Assembly (NCBI GenBank): GCA_002782345.1
Contig: PFHO01000019.1
Coordinates: 1 to 24,339 of the forward strand
Reading direction: 5' to 3'
DNA length: 24,339 nucleotides
Origin: Candidatus Moranbacteria bacterium CG_4_8_14_3_um_filter_34_16
GTDB taxonomy: Bacteria; Patescibacteriota; Minisyncoccia; Moranbacterales; UBA2206
The notes beneath the pieces were generated by a model that ran no database searches, was not told the DNA's origin, and worked only from the letters and a program-made list of their open reading frames with translations. A program made the translations under genes and the position numbers. This document shows positions 8,037-16,726 of this stretch, piece by piece (the first letter of the stretch is position 1; each line of letters opens with the position of its first letter).

Positions 8037-8483
8037 GTTTTCAAATAAAGTTTAAAATTTTGGAGAATAAAGTGGGAAGAAAATAATAGCAATTGGCGAA
8101 GAGATAAAAACGTTTGACAATTTTTTTGAAAAAATGTCCAGCGTGTAAATTTCCGCGTCAAGTCTTTTTATAAGAAAAATAAAAGGCTCGCGAACTTTGA
8201 CAATTGAATAGTTCGGATGATTTTGTTTCCTGTGAAAGTAGATATCGATCAAGAAAAGATTTTTGTAGCGAAGAATTGAAACAAAGTTAACGGACAAGGT
8301 CTATTGCTGTATTTTTTTTGTTATTTCTAGCGGAAAAAAAAGAATATTAGCGATTAGTCAACTTGATATTTGTTTGCAATACAAGTGTCAAGTTCGTAGG
8401 TAAATTTGCAAAATTGCAGTTGGCGATTGCTAACTGCTAACCGAACTGCTTAATTTTTTGTTTTTGCAAAAAATTAAGCAGAA
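8037..8483 (+). other. Structured leader between the terminator and 23S rRNA
   Basis: No protein gene is supported here. Hairpins are frequent: 8116-8138 (GACA and T6/A6 arms), 8362-8392 (12 bp with two G-U pairs), 8416-8437 (9 bp, GATT loop), and a perfect 15-bp stem 8446-8460/8467-8481 just before 23S. Two TTGACA hexamers (8114, 8197) lack a -10 partner at proper distance. Bases 8429-8444 can also pair with 12488-12503 beyond the 3' end of 23S, as in a precursor processing stem. Confidence 0.5.
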
Positions 8484-8621
8484 AAAAATAAGAGCGGTAA
8501 TACTAATGCATATGGCGGATGCCTAGACATCAAAAAGCGATGAAGGACGTAGCTAGTTGCGAAAAGCTTCGGGGAGGTGCTGAGCAACCTTTGATCCGAA
8601 GATATCCAAATGGGGCAACCC

Positions 8622-8809
8622 AACCCATTCTTCACTTCGTTCAGAATGTAATTTCTAATTTTCAATTTACAATTTTCAAATAAATTCTAATCTCAAATTT
8701 TTAGAAATTGAAACATTGAGAATTATTTATAAAATTAAAAATTTTAAATTAAAAAATTTGTAAAGTTTATTTTAATGGCAAAATTTCTGGATAAAGTGAA
8801 GAATGGGTT
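8622..8809 (+). repeat. 23S insertion 1 (helix H9 region)
   Basis: A perfect 16-bp stem (8622-8637 with 8794-8809) replaces the short hairpin after the conserved 'AATGGGGCAACCC'. The loop of 156 nt is A+T-rich and full of AATTTTCAATTT-like words. This is the site where alphaproteobacteria carry an intervening sequence. Confidence 0.85.
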
Positions 8810-8933
8810 AATATTAACTGAATTCATAGGTTAATATAGCGTACCCGGCGAATTGAAACATCTTAGTAGCCGGAGAAAAAGAAAACTAATGTGATTCCCT
8901 AAGTAGTGGCGAGCGAAAGGGGAAAAGTCTAAA

Positions 8934-9113
8934 CCAGCTTCACCTCACTGCGTTCGGTGAAGAATTCTAGATTTTAAATTCTAAATTTTAAATCAAATCT
9001 AAATTTTCAAATGATTGAATTTTAAAAATTTGTTCATTTGGTCATTGAAAATTCGTTTAAAATTGAAAATTTAAAATTGAAAATTCTGTCCGAGCATAGC
9101 GAGGTGCAGCTGG
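8934..9113 (+). repeat. 23S insertion 2 (domain I hairpin)
   Basis: Stem CCAGCTTCACCTC (8934-8946) pairs with GAGGTGCAGCTGG (9101-9113) with one mismatch. The 154-nt interior shares a near-identical 22-base block (8983-9004) with insertion 4 (10242-10263). It sits in the variable hairpin after the conserved GAGCGAAAGGGGA segment. Confidence 0.85.
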
Positions 9114-9413
9114 GGTTGCGAGGTAATTTTACTCGTTTAATCGGGGCGATGAATTGTTTGTTAGCAGAACGTTTTGGAAAAAACGACCAAAGAAAGTGAA
9201 AGTCTTGTAAGCGAAAACAAACAACATTCGTGAAATTATTCTCAAGTAGGGCGGGACCGGAGAAATCCCGTTTGAATCTGGGGTCACTATAACTCCAAGA
9301 CTAAATATTTTTGATGATCGATAGCGAACAAGTACCGTGAGGGAAAGGTGAAAAGTATCCCGATGAGGGAGATGAAATAGTATCTGAAACCATATGCTAA
9401 CGAAGAGTAGGAG

Positions 9414-9576
9414 CCGTATTTTTCACTAACGTCCAGAATAAATTTTTAATTTCCAATTTTTAATTTTATAAATAATTTTTAATGTTTTGATTTTATAAAC
9501 ATTAGAAATTAGAAAATTATTTAAAAATTGTAAAAATTAAAAATTATAAAATTCGGAGCGTAAGTGAAGAATACGG
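9414..9576 (+). repeat. 23S insertion 3 (helix H25 region)
   Basis: An 18-bp closing stem (9414-9431 with 9559-9576, one mismatch and one G-U) encloses 127 nt of A+T-rich palindromic sequence. The position corresponds to helix 25, a classic intervening-sequence site in Salmonella and relatives. Confidence 0.85.
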
Positions 9577-10192
9577 TGACTGCGTGCTTTTTGTAGAACG
9601 ATCCAGCGAGTTAGTTTTATACGGCTTGCTTAATCCGTTAATAGCGGAGGAGGCGTAGTGAAAGCGAGCCTTAACCGGCGATTTGTCGTATGGACTAGAC
9701 CCGAAGCCAGGCGAGCTATTTATGAGCAGGGTGAATCTTGAGTAACATCAAGAGGAGGCCCGAACCCACCGGCCGTGCAACACCGGGGGATGACTTGTGA
9801 ATAGAGGAGAAATTCCAATCGAGCTTGGCGATAGCTGGTTCTTCCCGAAATAGCTTGAGGGCTAGCGTTAGGTAACTATCTGTCGGAGGTAGAGCGACTG
9901 AATGAGAATTCGCGGTTCGCCGTAGGTTTCTCAACCAAACTCCGAATTCCGTCAGAACTATCCTAGCAGTCAGAAATCCGGGGCTAAGCTCGGATCTCAA
10001 AAGGGGAAAAGCCCATGATCGCAATCTAAGGTCCCTAATTTATGTTAAGTGGAAAAGGAAGTAAGATTTCTTATACAGCTAGGAGGTTGGCTCAGAGGCA
10101 GCCATCCTTTAAAGAGTGCGTAATAGCTCACTAGTCTAGAGATTTCGCGCCGAAAATGTAACGGGGCTAAAACATAATACCGAAGATGCGGG

Positions 10193-10361
10193 CTACTATT
10201 CTTCACTAACGTTCAGAATGAAATTTTAAAGACTAAATTTAAAATTTTAAATCAAGTCTAAATGAATAAATTTTTAAAATTTAAACATTGGGAAATTTAA
10301 AATTCAATTAAAATTTATAATTTAAAATTGAAAATTTCCGAGCGATAGCGAAGGATGGTAG
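10193..10361 (+). repeat. 23S insertion 4 (helix H45 region)
   Basis: A 19-bp stem (10193-10211 with 10343-10361; two mismatches, two G-U pairs) closes a 131-nt A+T-rich insert. Helix 45 is the second classic enterobacterial intervening-sequence site. The outer word TTCACTAACGTTCAGAAT is nearly the same as in insertions 1 and 3. Confidence 0.85.
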
Positions 10362-10882
10362 CGGTAGGGAAGCGTTCCATATGCGCTGAAGCGGAATGCG
10401 TGAGCAACCGTGGAGTTTATGGAAGTGAGAATGCTGGAATTAGTAACCGCAATTGGGGTGAGAACCCCCGACACCGAAAGTCTAAGGTTTCCTGGGCAAT
10501 GGCAATCATCTCAGGGTTAGTCGGGCCTAAGGCGAGGCCGAAAGGCGTAGTCGATGGACACACGGTTAATACTCCGTGGCTTTCACGTTATTCGATGGAG
10601 TGACGCATCCTAGTAGTTCTTGCCAATTATTGGATTTTGGTAGGGATATTTAGATGGCGAGACAGGTAAATCCGTTTCGCAATACATCAAGATATTTCTC
10701 TAATTTGTCTTCGGACAGAAAAGAAGAATGAGCAGGGTGCCGGGAAAAGCTTCTAAGATTAGTAGCGTGAGAACCGTACTAAAACCGACACAGGTAGACT
10801 GGGCGAGTAGCCTAAGGTGAACGAGTGAACCTTCGTTAAGGAACTCGGCAAAATAGCGTCCGTAACTTAGGAATAAGGACTG

Positions 10883-10966
10883 CCCGCCGTGTATAGCACA
10901 GAGATTCTAAATTTCAGAAAAATAATTAAAATATAAATTTGGAATTCCCGTGCTATGCGTGGTGGG
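10883..10966 (+). repeat. 23S insertion 5 (helix H63 region)
   Basis: This is the shortest insert. A 17-bp stem rich in G-U pairs (10883-10899 with 10950-10966) encloses 50 nt, with an inner stem ATTCTAAATTT / AAATTTGGAAT. It probably represents a reduced relative of the other inserts or an extended native helix. Confidence 0.7.
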
Positions 10967-11405
10967 CCGCAGCTAAAGATATCAAGCGACTGTTTACCAA
11001 AAACACAGGTCTCTGCAAACCCGCAAGGGGATGTATAGGGGCTGACGCCTGACCAGTGCTGGAACGTTAACGGGAGCGGTGCAAGCCAATCCCCGAAGCG
11101 CCAGTGAACGTCAGCGATAACTATAATCGTTCTAAGGTAGCGAAATTCCTTGACAGGTAAGTTCTGTCCCGCATCAAAGGCGTAACGACTTGATAACTGT
11201 CTTAACGAAGAGCTCGGTGAAATTGCAATGACGGTAAAGATGCCGTCGACCTGCAGCAAGACGAAAAGACCCCGTGGAGCTTTACTACAACTTGGTATTG
11301 AGTTTGAGATTATACTGCCTAGAATAGGTGGGAGGCTTTGAAGTTCGTCTTTTGGGATGAACTGAGCCAATAGTGTAATACCACTCTGGATAGTTTTAAA
11401 TTCTA

Positions 11406-11568
11406 ACCCTGGACCGTTAAAAGGCAAAAAATTTTCAATTTTCAATTCACGATTTTAAAACAATTTCTAATGATTAAATTTTTTAATTTTAAAATCATTT
11501 AGAAATTGAAAATTGTTTAGAAATTGAAAATTAAAAATTAGAAATTTTTGTTTTTTACCGGTTCGGGG
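11406..11568 (+). repeat. 23S insertion 6 (helix H79 region)
   Basis: The short native stem (11406-11416 with 11559-11568) is opened by 142 nt. The insert contains its own hairpin CAATTTCTAATGATT (11461-11475) against AATCATTTAGAAATTG. The edges carry the AATTTTCAATTTTCAATT / AAATTGAAAATTAAAAATT words of the repeat family. Confidence 0.85.
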
Positions 11569-11580
11569 ACAGTGCCTGGT

Positions 11581-11626
<46 letters not shown>

Positions 11627-11774
11627 TTTACAAAGGTAGGCTAGGTCCGGATGGAAATCGGGCTGGTAGTGCAAACGCGCAAGCCTGCTTTACTGCGAGA
11701 CTCATAAGTCAATCAGTCACGAAAGTGGAAGTTAGTGAACCGACCATCGCTTATAGGAGCGTGGAAGATCATCA

Positions 11775-11807
<33 letters not shown>

Positions 11808-11832
11808 CCTCCCAAGAGTTCACATCGACGGA

Positions 11833-11893
<61 letters not shown>

Positions 11894-12134
11894 TGGCTGT
11901 TCGCCAATTAAAGTGGTACGCGAGCTGGGTTCAAACCGTCGTGAGACAGGTTGGTCTCCTATCTGCTGTAGGCGTTTATTGCTTGAGAGGATTCTTTCCT
12001 AGTACGAGAGGACCGGAAAGAACAAACCTCTGGTGTACCAGCTGTGGCGCCAGCCGCATTGCTGGGTAGCTAAGTTTGGAAGGGATAACCGCTGAAAGCA
12101 TATAAGCGGGAAGCCCACCTCAAGATTAGGCAAT

Positions 12135-12307
12135 GTCGTGCGAAGCGCGAAAATCCCAATAACCAAAAAACAATAACCAAACAAATTACAATAACTGAAA
12201 TTCAAAATTTCAAACATAATTAAAAAAGTTTGAGATTTGAAAATTGGAATTTGAAATTTATTTGGAATTTGTATCTTGTAATTTGGAATTTACGTGCTTT
12301 GTGCGGC
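12135..12307 (+). repeat. 23S insertion 7 (helix H98 region)
   Basis: A 15-bp stem with five G-U pairs (12135-12149 with 12293-12307) encloses 143 nt. The interior differs from the other inserts (CCAATAACCAAAAAACAATA on one side, AATTTGGAATTT on the other), so it may belong to a second repeat subfamily. Confidence 0.8.
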
Positions 12308-12419
12308 TGATTTCCTGGAAGATTACCAGGTTGATAGGTCTCAGGTATAAGCGAAGTGATTCGTTGAGCCAAGAGATACTAATAAATCAAACTTTATCTC
12401 TCTTATTTTTCTCGTTTAG

Positions 12420-12477
12420 TATGGAGCATAGAAACGTAAAATGAAGGATATCTTTGTTTTGCGTTTCGTGCTTCATA
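12420..12477 (+). other. Long hairpin in the 23S-5S spacer
   Basis: Bases 12420-12441 pair with 12457-12477 over about 21 bp with G-U pairs and one bulged A, just downstream of 23S. It resembles an RNase III processing substrate. There is no T tail, so it is unlikely to be a terminator. Confidence 0.55.
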
Positions 12478-12526
12478 AATTTGCGAGTCGGTTAGTGGTT
12501 AGCAGTAGCTAATATACGCTTAAGGC

Positions 12527-12544
12527 AGGAAAGAATTCTTTCCT
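12527..12544. other. Perfect 18-bp palindrome in the 23S-5S spacer
   Basis: AGGAAAGAATTCTTTCCT is a perfect palindrome with no spacer. It could be a protein-binding dyad or a spacer RNA hairpin. It lies 22 bases before a small open frame. Confidence 0.4.
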
Positions 12545-12565
12545 CCCCAAAGGCGTTTATAATTT

Positions 12566-12673
12566 ATGAAAAATTATAAGGAAAGTTTTCAATTTATTTT
12601 TACGATTTTTTCCGTTATATCAGTTGCTATCGTTTTTTTTATGTTTTTTTCTCCTGTTATGAAAGTGTTTTAA
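12566..12673 (+). CDS. Possible 35-residue single-pass membrane peptide
   Basis: ATG 12566 to TAA 12671-12673 encodes 35 residues: a short polar start (MKNYKESF), a hydrophobic stretch of about 20 residues, and a basic end (MKVF). It lies wholly inside the 23S-5S spacer. A TATAAT-like hexamer lies a few bases before the ATG, but there is no Shine-Dalgarno sequence. The hydrophobicity could simply reflect T-rich spacer sequence. It is listed because it is complete and isolated; it may well not be translated. Confidence 0.2.
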   Translation: MKNYKESFQFIFTIFSVISVAIVFFMFFSPVMKVF

Positions 12674-12686
12674 GTTATTTTTGAAC

Positions 12687-12861
12687 GCATTGTTTCCGGT
12701 GCTTCTAGCGGTGAGGAAACACGCGATCCCATTCCGAACTCGTTCGTTAAGCTTGCCAGCCCCGATGGTAGCCCGCTCAAATTTTTTAAAATGTTTAGAG
12801 AGATTTCCAAGATTTTGAAGAATTTGAGCGGGTAAGAGTAGGACAGTGCCGGGAACAATGC
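12687..12861 (+). rRNA. rrf: 5S ribosomal RNA with an inserted hairpin arm
   Basis: Helix I is clear: GCATTGTTTCCGGT (12687-12700) pairs with GCCGGGAACAATGC (12848-12861). Between are the conserved 'CGATCCCATTCCGAACTCG' and 'GCCCCGATGGTAG' blocks and the 3' 'GTAAGAGTAGGACAGTGCC'. In E. coli about 19 nt separate GGTAG from the GAGAGTAGG block. Here a perfect 12-bp stem (12772-12783 with 12821-12832) and a 37-nt loop fill that place, so the RNA is about 175 nt long against about 120. The rest of the fold appears intact, so this is probably the functional 5S gene rather than a pseudogene. Confidence 0.93.
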
Positions 12862-12884
12862 ATTCAATTTTTTCTTAAAAAGAG

Positions 12885-12925
12885 TTGAAAAGTCAAAAAC
12901 TTTTTTGTCTTTTTATTTTTTCAAA
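12885..12925 (+). terminator. Weak terminator after 5S rRNA
   Basis: GAAAAGT (12887-12893) can pair with ACTTTTT (12899-12905), followed by a T-rich run to about 12921. The stem is short and A+T-rich, so this is tentative, but the position after 5S is right. Confidence 0.35.
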
Positions 12926-13210
12926 ATCTGATATCATTTTTTTGTTTTACGAAAACATTTTTCGGGATGTGAAAACATTTTTCATTTTGCTTTTCGCGTT
13001 AAGCATATAAAATCAAGGAGTTATTTGTTTGGTGAAAAATTATTGGAGGATGATTGAGGAAGTTGAAATTAAATTTTCATAATTTTTTGAAAAATTTTTA
13101 AGTATTATAATCTTGAGTGTTGTTTTAATTTATTTTTCTTACAATTTTTATATACAGAATATGTTTGTATTTATTGAATCATTTTTTTTAAAAAAGATTT
13201 AAAACTTTTT
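12926..13210. promoter_or_regulatory. typA upstream region with paired direct repeat and possible -10
   Basis: No gene is seen. Two identical copies of GAAAACATTTTTC (12951-12963 and 12971-12983) lie exactly 20 bases apart. Each is itself close to a palindrome, so a protein could bind both on one DNA face. A TATAAT at 13106-13111 could serve typA, with a leader of about 95 bases, but its -35 is poor. Confidence 0.35.
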
Positions 13211-15001
13211 ATGGAAATAAGAAATATCGCTATTATTGCTCATGTTGATCATGGAAAAACCACAATCACGGATGCGATTATGCGTCAAACTGGAGCGGTT
13301 TTGGAAGAAGATGCTGGCAGTATGGATAACAATGATTTGGAAAAAGAAAGAGGAATAACCATCTACTCCAAAAATACCAGTGTTTTTTACAAAAACACCA
13401 AAATAAACATCGTGGACACACCAGGGCACGCTGATTTTGGATCGGAAGTGGAAAGAGTTTTACGTTCTATTGATAGCGTTATTTTAGTTGTGGACGCACA
13501 AGAAGGACCGATGTCTCAAACTCGTTTTGTGCTCAAAAAATCTTTGGAATTAGGTCTTAAACCGATTGTGGTTCTTAATAAAATTGATAAACCGGCGGCT
13601 GATCCGGATATGGCACAAGAGAAAGTATTTGAACTTTTTTTAGATTTGGGTGCGACAGACGAGCAACTTGATTTTACAACTATTTACGCGATTGGAAAAC
13701 AAGGAATCGCGAAAAAAAGTCTGCAAAACGAATCTGCGGATTTATCTCCGCTTTTGGATACAATTTTGGAAAAAGTTGAGCCGGCTTGCGGAAACAAAAA
13801 TTCTCCTCTCACAGCACAACCTTTTAATTTAGGATATGATAATTTTTTAGGGCGATTGGCGGTGGCGAGAATTTATGATGGAACGGTAAAAGTGGGACAA
13901 AGTTTGTGGGTGAAAAAAACAAATGGAGAGGTGTTGCCGGCAAAAGTTACCAAACTTTTCACTTTTCGCGGGACTGTTAGGCAAGAAACGCAAGAGGCTT
14001 TAGCGGGAGATATTGTAATGATTGCCGGATTGGGCGCGATTGAAATTGGAGAAACTATTTGCGAAGATAAAGAGCAAAAAACACTTCCGACAATTTCCAT
14101 TGATGAACCAACTATTACTCTTCGCTTTTTAATCAACGATTCTCCTTTTGCCGGGCGAGAAGGAAAATTTGTTACTGGAAAACAATTGCGAGAACGTTTG
14201 GAAAAAGAATTGGAAATAAATATAGGGCTTAAAATTGATTTTAGTTCTTCTGAATTTTTCAGTGTTTCCGGTCGCGGAGAACTTCATATTGCCATACTTT
14301 TGGAAAATATGCGCAGGGAAGGATATGAAATTCAGGTTTCCCAACCCCAAGTGATTATCAAAAAAACAGGAGAAGAAAAAATGGAACCTTTTGAAGAAGT
14401 AACTGTGGATGTTCCGATGGAAATGGCCGGAGGGATAATTGAAACTTTAGGGAAAAGGAAAGGAATTATGATTGATATGCAATCGCATGGTTCTCAAACC
14501 AGAATGATTTTTGAAATTCCAACACGCGGACTTTTGGGATATAGAGGACAATTTATGGTGGATACCAAAGGAGAAGGGATTTTATGTTCTCGCGTTATCG
14601 GTTTTCGTTCTTTTGTTGGAGAGATAAAAAAACGTCAAACCGGATCTATGGTTTCTATGGCTTCTGGGAAAGCGTTGGGATTTTCTTTAGCCAATCTTCA
14701 AGAAAGAGGCGCTTTATATATTGGACCAGGAGCGGAAGTTTATGAAGGTATGGTTATTGGTAATACTGCCAAAGGAATGGATATGTCAGTTAATCCGATA
14801 AAAGGAAAACAACTTTCCAATATGCGTTCTTCAGGAGCAGATGAAGCTATCCAACTTACTCCTCCAATGAAACTTTCCATTGAAAGAGGATTGGAAATTA
14901 TGGCGGGAGATGAATATATGGAAATCACTCCCAACTCAATGCGATTAAGAAAAAAATATCTTAACGAAGTGGAAAGAAATAGAATGTCGCGGAAAAAATA
15001 A
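13211..15001 (+). CDS. typA: Ribosome-associated translational GTPase TypA/BipA
   Basis: TypA/BipA is an EF-G-like GTPase that binds 70S ribosomes and helps 50S assembly and stress adaptation. The 596 residues match the family (about 600-615). The GTPase domain has G1 AHVDHGKTT (10-18), the switch I '[15 protein letters not shown]', G3 DTPGHADFG and G4 NKID. Domain II, EF-G III/V-like domains ('[21 protein letters not shown]', '[11 protein letters not shown]') and the TypA-specific C-terminal domain ('[15 protein letters not shown]', ending in a basic tail) follow. Start ATG 13211 fits the family, with no clear Shine-Dalgarno. It stands alone between the 23S-5S unit and the dcw cluster. Confidence 0.97.
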   Translation: MEIRNIAIIAHVDHGKTTITDAIMRQTGAVLEEDAGSMDNNDLEKERGITIYSKNTSVFYKNTKINIVDTPGHADFGSEVERVLRSIDSVILVVDAQEGPMSQTRFVLKKSLELGLKPIVVLNKIDKPAADPDMAQEKVFELFLDLGATDEQLDFTTIYAIGKQGIAKKSLQNESADLSPLLDTILEKVEPACGNKNSPLTAQPFNLGYDNFLGRLAVARIYDGTVKVGQSLWVKKTNGEVLPAKVTKLFTFRGTVRQETQEALAGDIVMIAGLGAIEIGETICEDKEQKTLPTISIDEPTITLRFLINDSPFAGREGKFVTGKQLRERLEKELEINIGLKIDFSSSEFFSVSGRGELHIAILLENMRREGYEIQVSQPQVIIKKTGEEKMEPFEEVTVDVPMEMAGGIIETLGKRKGIMIDMQSHGSQTRMIFEIPTRGLLGYRGQFMVDTKGEGILCSRVIGFRSFVGEIKKRQTGSMVSMASGKALGFSLANLQERGALYIGPGAEVYEGMVIGNTAKGMDMSVNPIKGKQLSNMRSSGADEAIQLTPPMKLSIERGLEIMAGDEYMEITPNSMRLRKKYLNEVERNRMSRKK

Positions 15002-15019
15002 TTTTTCTTTTTTAACTTG

Positions 15020-15051
15020 AAAAAGTTTAGAAGTTGTGGATAACTTTTTTT
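15020..15051 (+). terminator. Weak terminator after typA
   Basis: AAAAAGTT (15020-15027) can pair with AACTTTTT (15042-15049) and ends in a T run. An alternative smaller stem AAGTT/AACTT shares the 3' arm. The G+C content is low, so confidence is limited. Confidence 0.35.
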
Positions 15052-15103
15052 AAAATGGCTTATAAAAGCTATTTTTTTTTGTAAAAATTTTTTTAAATGT
15101 GAT

Positions 15104-15132
15104 TTGACTAATGGTAAATAGTGGATTAGAAT
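15104..15132 (+). promoter_or_regulatory. Promoter of the dcw cluster
   Basis: TTGACT (15104-15109) is followed after 17 bases by TAGAAT (15127-15132). Transcription would start near 15139, exactly where the first MraZ-type box begins. Confidence 0.65.
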
Positions 15133-15138
15133 ATAGTT

Positions 15139-15165
15139 AAAGTAGAGTTAAGTGGAGTAAAGTGG
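15139..15165 (+). promoter_or_regulatory. MraZ-binding box array
   Basis: Three seven-base units, AAAGTAG (15139), TAAGTGG (15149) and AAAGTGG (15159), are spaced exactly 10 bases apart and joined by AGT linkers. MraZ is known to bind direct repeats of this kind (AAAGTG-type units in mollicutes) before its own operon. The array covers the predicted transcription start, which suits autorepression. A weaker ATAGTGG lies at 15118-15124, overlapping the promoter spacer. Confidence 0.7.
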
Positions 15166-15181
15166 TAAATTTTCTTGTGTT

Positions 15182-15616
15182 ATGTTTATTGGAGAGTTTC
15201 AACATTCAATTGATCCTAAAAAAAGATTGGCTGTGCCGAGTAAGTTTCGCGGAGAACTGAAAAGTGGGGTGGTGATTACTCGCGGAATGGATAAATGTTT
15301 GTTTCTTTATCCAGTGAAAGTTTGGAAAAATTTGGCGGAAAAATTAGGAACATTGCCGATGGGGGAAGCCAACACTAGAAGTTTTGTGAGAATTATGTTG
15401 GCGGGAGCGGTAGATTGTGAAATTGACAAACAAGGAAGAATTTTAATTCCAGATTATTTGAAAGAATATGCGTCTCTTTCCAAGAATGTGGTGATTGCGG
15501 GTTTGTATAATCGTTTGGAAATTTGGGACGAAAATAAATGGGAAGAATATAAAAAGAAAGCGGAAAAAAATACCGATGAAATTGCCGAACAGTTGGGGAA
15601 GCTTGGAGTATATTAA
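15182..15616 (+). CDS. mraZ: Transcriptional regulator / division protein MraZ
   Basis: MraZ is a DNA-binding protein that forms rings and controls the division and cell-wall cluster it heads. The 144-residue product has two AbrB/SpoVT-like halves: the N-terminal 'MFIGEFQHSIDPKKRLAVPSKFR' block and the second repeat 'AGAVDCEIDKQGRILIPDYLKEYA', each with the conserved Asp-x-(Lys)-x-Arg loop. Length and start (ATG 15182) are normal. Its likely operator array lies immediately upstream. The 88-base gap to rsmH is filled by a palindromic repeat. Confidence 0.96.
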   Translation: MFIGEFQHSIDPKKRLAVPSKFRGELKSGVVITRGMDKCLFLYPVKVWKNLAEKLGTLPMGEANTRSFVRIMLAGAVDCEIDKQGRILIPDYLKEYASLSKNVVIAGLYNRLEIWDENKWEEYKKKAEKNTDEIAEQLGKLGVY

Positions 15617-15618
15617 TA

Positions 15619-15704
15619 AATTTTCAATTTTTAAATAATTTTAAATTTTTTTAAATTAAAATTTGAATCATTGGAAATTGTTTGAAAATTAAAAATTGAA
15701 AATT
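15619..15704 (+). repeat. Palindromic A+T-rich repeat between mraZ and rsmH
   Basis: The ends are perfect 16-base inverted repeats: AATTTTCAATTTTTAA (15619-15634) and TTAAAAATTGAAAATT (15689-15704). The 54-base centre includes CATTGGAAATTG. The element fits exactly between the mraZ stop (15616) and the rsmH ATG (15705). Words and centre resemble the 23S insertions, especially 3, 4 and 6. Confidence 0.7.
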
Positions 15705-16658
15705 ATGAATTCCAAAGAAATGTCTATTCATAAATCAGTTTTGTTAAAAGAAGTCATTGAAGTTTTGGATATAGAAAAAAATGATATTGTTGTTGACGCA
15801 ACTTTAGGAGGAGGAGGACATAGCTTGGAGATATTGAAAAAGATAGAAAAGGGCGGTCAGCTGATAGCATTTGACGCGGATAGAGAAGCGGTAGAAAGAT
15901 TTGATTTAAAATTAAAAAATGAAAATTTGAAAATTGGAAAGAAAATTTTTTTGGTTAATGAAAACTTTGCGAAGTTGAAGGATGTTTTGTCAAATTTGAA
16001 AATTGATAAGGTGAGCGCGATTTTGGCCGATTTGGGCTGGTCGTCAGATCAATTGATTGGGAAAGGGATTAGTTTTCAAAAAGACGAAAGATTGGATATG
16101 CGACTGAATAAAAATCAAAAATTAACAGCCTATGCGGTGGTTAATCAATATCCAAGAGAAAAATTAAAAAGAGTAATTGAAAAATATGGTGAGGAACGAT
16201 TTGCCGGACGGATCGCCTTTTCAATAATAAAAAGAAGAACAGAGAAAAAAATTGAAACAACCAAGGATTTGGCGGAAATAATTGAGAAAGTGATTGGGAA
16301 AAGATATCGAAATCAAAAAATAAATTCTGCCACTAGAACATTTCAAGCGTTAAGAATTGAAGTTAATGAAGAATTGGATAATTTGGAAATTTTCTTGCGA
16401 TCGTCTATTGAAAAATTGGAAAAAGAAGGTCGATTGGCAGTCATTTCATTTCACTCATTGGAGGATAGGATAGTCAAAAATATTTTTAGGGAAAATGCAA
16501 GGGGATGCATTTGCCCGAAAAGTTTTCCTGTATGTATTTGTGGAAAAGAACCGATTGTTAAGGTGGTAACTTCAAAACCGATAATCCCGAAAATTTTTGA
16601 AATTGAAAAAAATCCGAGAGCCAGAAGTGCCAAGTTAAGAGTGTGTGAAAAAATATAG
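15705..16658 (+). CDS. rsmH: 16S rRNA (cytosine-1402 N4)-methyltransferase RsmH (MraW)
   Basis: RsmH methylates N4 of C1402 in the 16S rRNA decoding centre using S-adenosylmethionine. The sequence shows 'HKSVLLKEVIEVL', the SAM loop 'VDATLGGGGHSLEIL', 'AILADLGWSSDQL', 'DERLDMRLN', 'ATRTFQALRIEVNEELDNL' and the C-terminal 'AVISFHSLEDRIVK'. The C-terminal Cys cluster (CICPKSFPVCICGKEP) is also typical. ATG 15705 gives 317 residues and directly abuts the upstream repeat. ATG 15720 (MSIHKSVLL) is an alternative that matches the family start equally well. A TTG at 15696 lies inside the repeat and is unlikely. It is the second gene of the dcw cluster. Confidence 0.96.
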   Translation: MNSKEMSIHKSVLLKEVIEVLDIEKNDIVVDATLGGGGHSLEILKKIEKGGQLIAFDADREAVERFDLKLKNENLKIGKKIFLVNENFAKLKDVLSNLKIDKVSAILADLGWSSDQLIGKGISFQKDERLDMRLNKNQKLTAYAVVNQYPREKLKRVIEKYGEERFAGRIAFSIIKRRTEKKIETTKDLAEIIEKVIGKRYRNQKINSATRTFQALRIEVNEELDNLEIFLRSSIEKLEKEGRLAVISFHSLEDRIVKNIFRENARGCICPKSFPVCICGKEPIVKVVTSKPIIPKIFEIEKNPRARSAKLRVCEKI

Positions 16659-16697
16659 CGACAAAACAAAAATAAAATTTATAAAATTTAATTGCCA

Positions 16698-16726
16698 TAA
16701 GGACTAAACTTAGGGGGCTAAGTTTA
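16698..16726 (+). promoter_or_regulatory. Shine-Dalgarno and hairpin abutting the ftsL-like start
   Basis: AAGGA (16698-16702) lies 24 bases before the ATG at 16727, too far for normal use. Between them a perfect 9-bp hairpin (TAAACTTAG 16705-16713, GGGG loop, CTAAGTTTA 16718-16726) ends exactly at the start codon. Folding would bring AAGGA close to the ATG; unfolded, the AGGGGG in the loop could serve as a weak ribosome site. Confidence 0.5.

Noticed and set aside
8114..8225. Further promoters from TTGACA at 8114 and 8197
   Set aside because: No -10-like hexamer lies at 15-19 bases; both hexamers are part of local hairpins.
7955..8297. Minus-strand frames in the 23S leader (7955-8161, 8052-8297)
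   Set aside because: They overlap each other, cover the terminator and hairpins, have Phe/Lys-rich low-complexity translations and lack ribosome sites.
9716..11445. Open frames inside 23S rRNA, including minus-strand 10867-11445 (192 codons) and 9716-10024, and plus-strand 10355-10603
   Set aside because: They overlap conserved 23S core sequence, and no family resemblance is seen. They are shadows of rRNA.
12480..12690. tRNA gene in the 23S-5S spacer or elsewhere between genes
   Set aside because: No T-loop GGTTCRANNCC motif or cloverleaf was found in any intergenic region.
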